Of a DNA stretch of 64,000 bases, positions 63,101 through 64,000 are shown one piece after another. Origin of the DNA: Orthonyx spaldingii (taxonomy: Eukaryota; Chordata; Aves; Passeriformes; Orthonychidae); assembly GCA_013397795.1 (NCBI GenBank), contig VZTJ01004198.1, forward strand, positions 1,242,606 to 1,306,605, written 5' to 3'. The notes below the pieces were generated by a model. That model saw only the letters and a list, made by a program, of their open reading frames with translations, was not told the origin of the DNA and made no database searches. A program made the translations under genes and the position numbers. The stretch's first letter is position 1; each line of letters opens with the position of its first letter.

Positions 63101-64000
63101 CATTTTCCATTCATAAATCCTTGCTGACTACTACCAGTCGCCTTTATGTCTTTAATGTTTGGGAGTGATTTCCAGGATTATTTGCTTCAGCATATGCCCA
63201 CAGAATGAGGTGAGGCTGACTGACCTGTAGCTCCATCATTCCTTCTAGCCCTTCTCTAAGGTAGGATTGGCCTTTGCTTTCTTCCAGCCTCCAGGAACCT
63301 CTGCCAGTTGTCATGACTGCTCAGAGATCATCGAGACTGACCTGGTGACCAAATTTACTTTATAATAAATATTAGGGTATACATTTCTCCATGTAAATAT
63401 AACAGGGCAATGACAGAGAGGAAAAGTACACAGTGAATTTTCAGCAAATGCAAATATGCTTTTGAAAGTGGCAGTTCTCAGGACTTCTTATGCACAGTGA
63501 GTTGAAAGGTGTCTTTTGGTAAAAGCTAGAACACCAGAGATGGAAAAGCACACTAGGAATGTTTTTAAAGCTCATTTAAGAGTGGAAGCTATGTCTTTGT
63601 CAGAAGTTGTTTAGAAAGGCAGATTCTTTGTGAGCAGAGAGCCTAAATTGTTCTGAGCATTCAAACAGGAGGAAATAGGTAGGGGAAAATTACCCATTTT
63701 TTTAACAGAAGAGGTGAAAATGGGCAAAGAAAAGGGAGTTATGCAGTCTGTGAATGTTTAATAAAGATATTTAAGCATTTCCAGTGAAGTGTCCTATACA
63801 CCAAAGAGCTTTTCCAATCTCTTTCTATGACAGTGCATTAATATTTCTAGGGTAGCTGGTCCCAGTTAATCCAGGGCATTTTCATGTTTTCTGTTTCTGT
63901 CAGATTAGCAGTCTTAGCAGTTGCTGTTGATGTGCTGAATCATTTTCATGCTCATTTGGTATCTTTTTGGCATTCCTCCAGATTATAATTTGCCATTTTG
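60187..64000 (+). other. WARS1: WARS1 intron 3 (partial)
   Basis: This is intronic sequence after exon 3, running off the right edge. I looked for the expected next exon (VRFGSSKID-type start) and did not find it. The main content is the antisense CR1 fragment at about 61995-63350. The 60187-61990 and 63350-64000 parts are unremarkable. Confidence 0.8.
61995..63350 (-). mobile_element. Long antisense CR1 LINE fragment in WARS1 intron 3
   Basis: Read on the plus strand this is a reverse-complement CR1. On the left (element 3' end) are GCAGATCATCCAGTCAGCCC and GCCTCTTGTCCTTTCACTGG. In the middle are TTATTCCTCCCCAAATTCAG and GAACTTCATGAGGTTCTC. On the right, in reverse-transcriptase coding sequence, are CAGTGTCCAAAGCCTTACTA, GAGGCTGACTGACCTGTAGC and CTGCCAGTTGTCATGACTGC. 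At about 1.35 kb it is the longest repeat in the window. It is interrupted and no intact frame survives. The open frames seen here on either strand are repeat-derived. Confidence 0.9.

Overview
The window is vertebrate nuclear DNA, almost certainly from a bird. The base composition is AT-rich with very large introns. The recognisable interspersed repeats are CR1 LINE fragments, and one fragment resembles the start of an avian LTR. The two genes lie head to head as WDR25 and WARS1 do in human 14q32, where their neighbours are BEGAIN and DLK1. There are no prokaryotic features, CRISPR arrays or convincing RNA genes.

Layout. WDR25 (minus strand) fills about 1-55017. Its non-coding first exon ends at 55017. 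Exon 2 (50949-51712) carries the start codon and residues 1-235. Exon 3 (21404-21551) and exon 4 (12032-12162) carry residues 236-328. The three coding exons join with matching phases and canonical splice sites. The C-terminal part of the WD40 propeller (about 216 residues by comparison with human WDR25) was not found and should lie beyond the left edge. The introns, about 3.3, 29.4 and 9.2 kb plus at least 12 kb, contain degraded CR1 pieces, A-rich simple repeats and one good CTCF-like site.

WARS1 (cytoplasmic tryptophanyl-tRNA synthetase, plus strand) starts in the same CpG island. Its presumed first exon ends at 55211. Exon 2 (58774-58896) holds the start codon, and exon 3 (59979-60186) completes the WHEP domain and the linker to the catalytic core. 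The catalytic exons lie to the right of the window. A long antisense CR1 fragment fills much of the last kilobases.

The first splice donors of the two genes are only 194 bp apart, so they must share a very short bidirectional CpG-island promoter (about 55018-55211). A G-quadruplex-type tract lies on the RNA-like strand of each first intron. On the WDR25 side it is an 11-unit hexanucleotide repeat. A 19-bp minisatellite and a CR1 fragment lie at the island's WDR25-side edge.

I did not find a new biological system. The observations most worth a second look are an unannotated pair of exon-like segments in WARS1 intron 1, an exon-like segment antisense to WDR25 near 3 kb, the paired G4 tracts, the CTCF-like site, and the loss of the methionine that starts human mini-TrpRS. 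Gene identities rest on recalled family sequence, and no database search was run.
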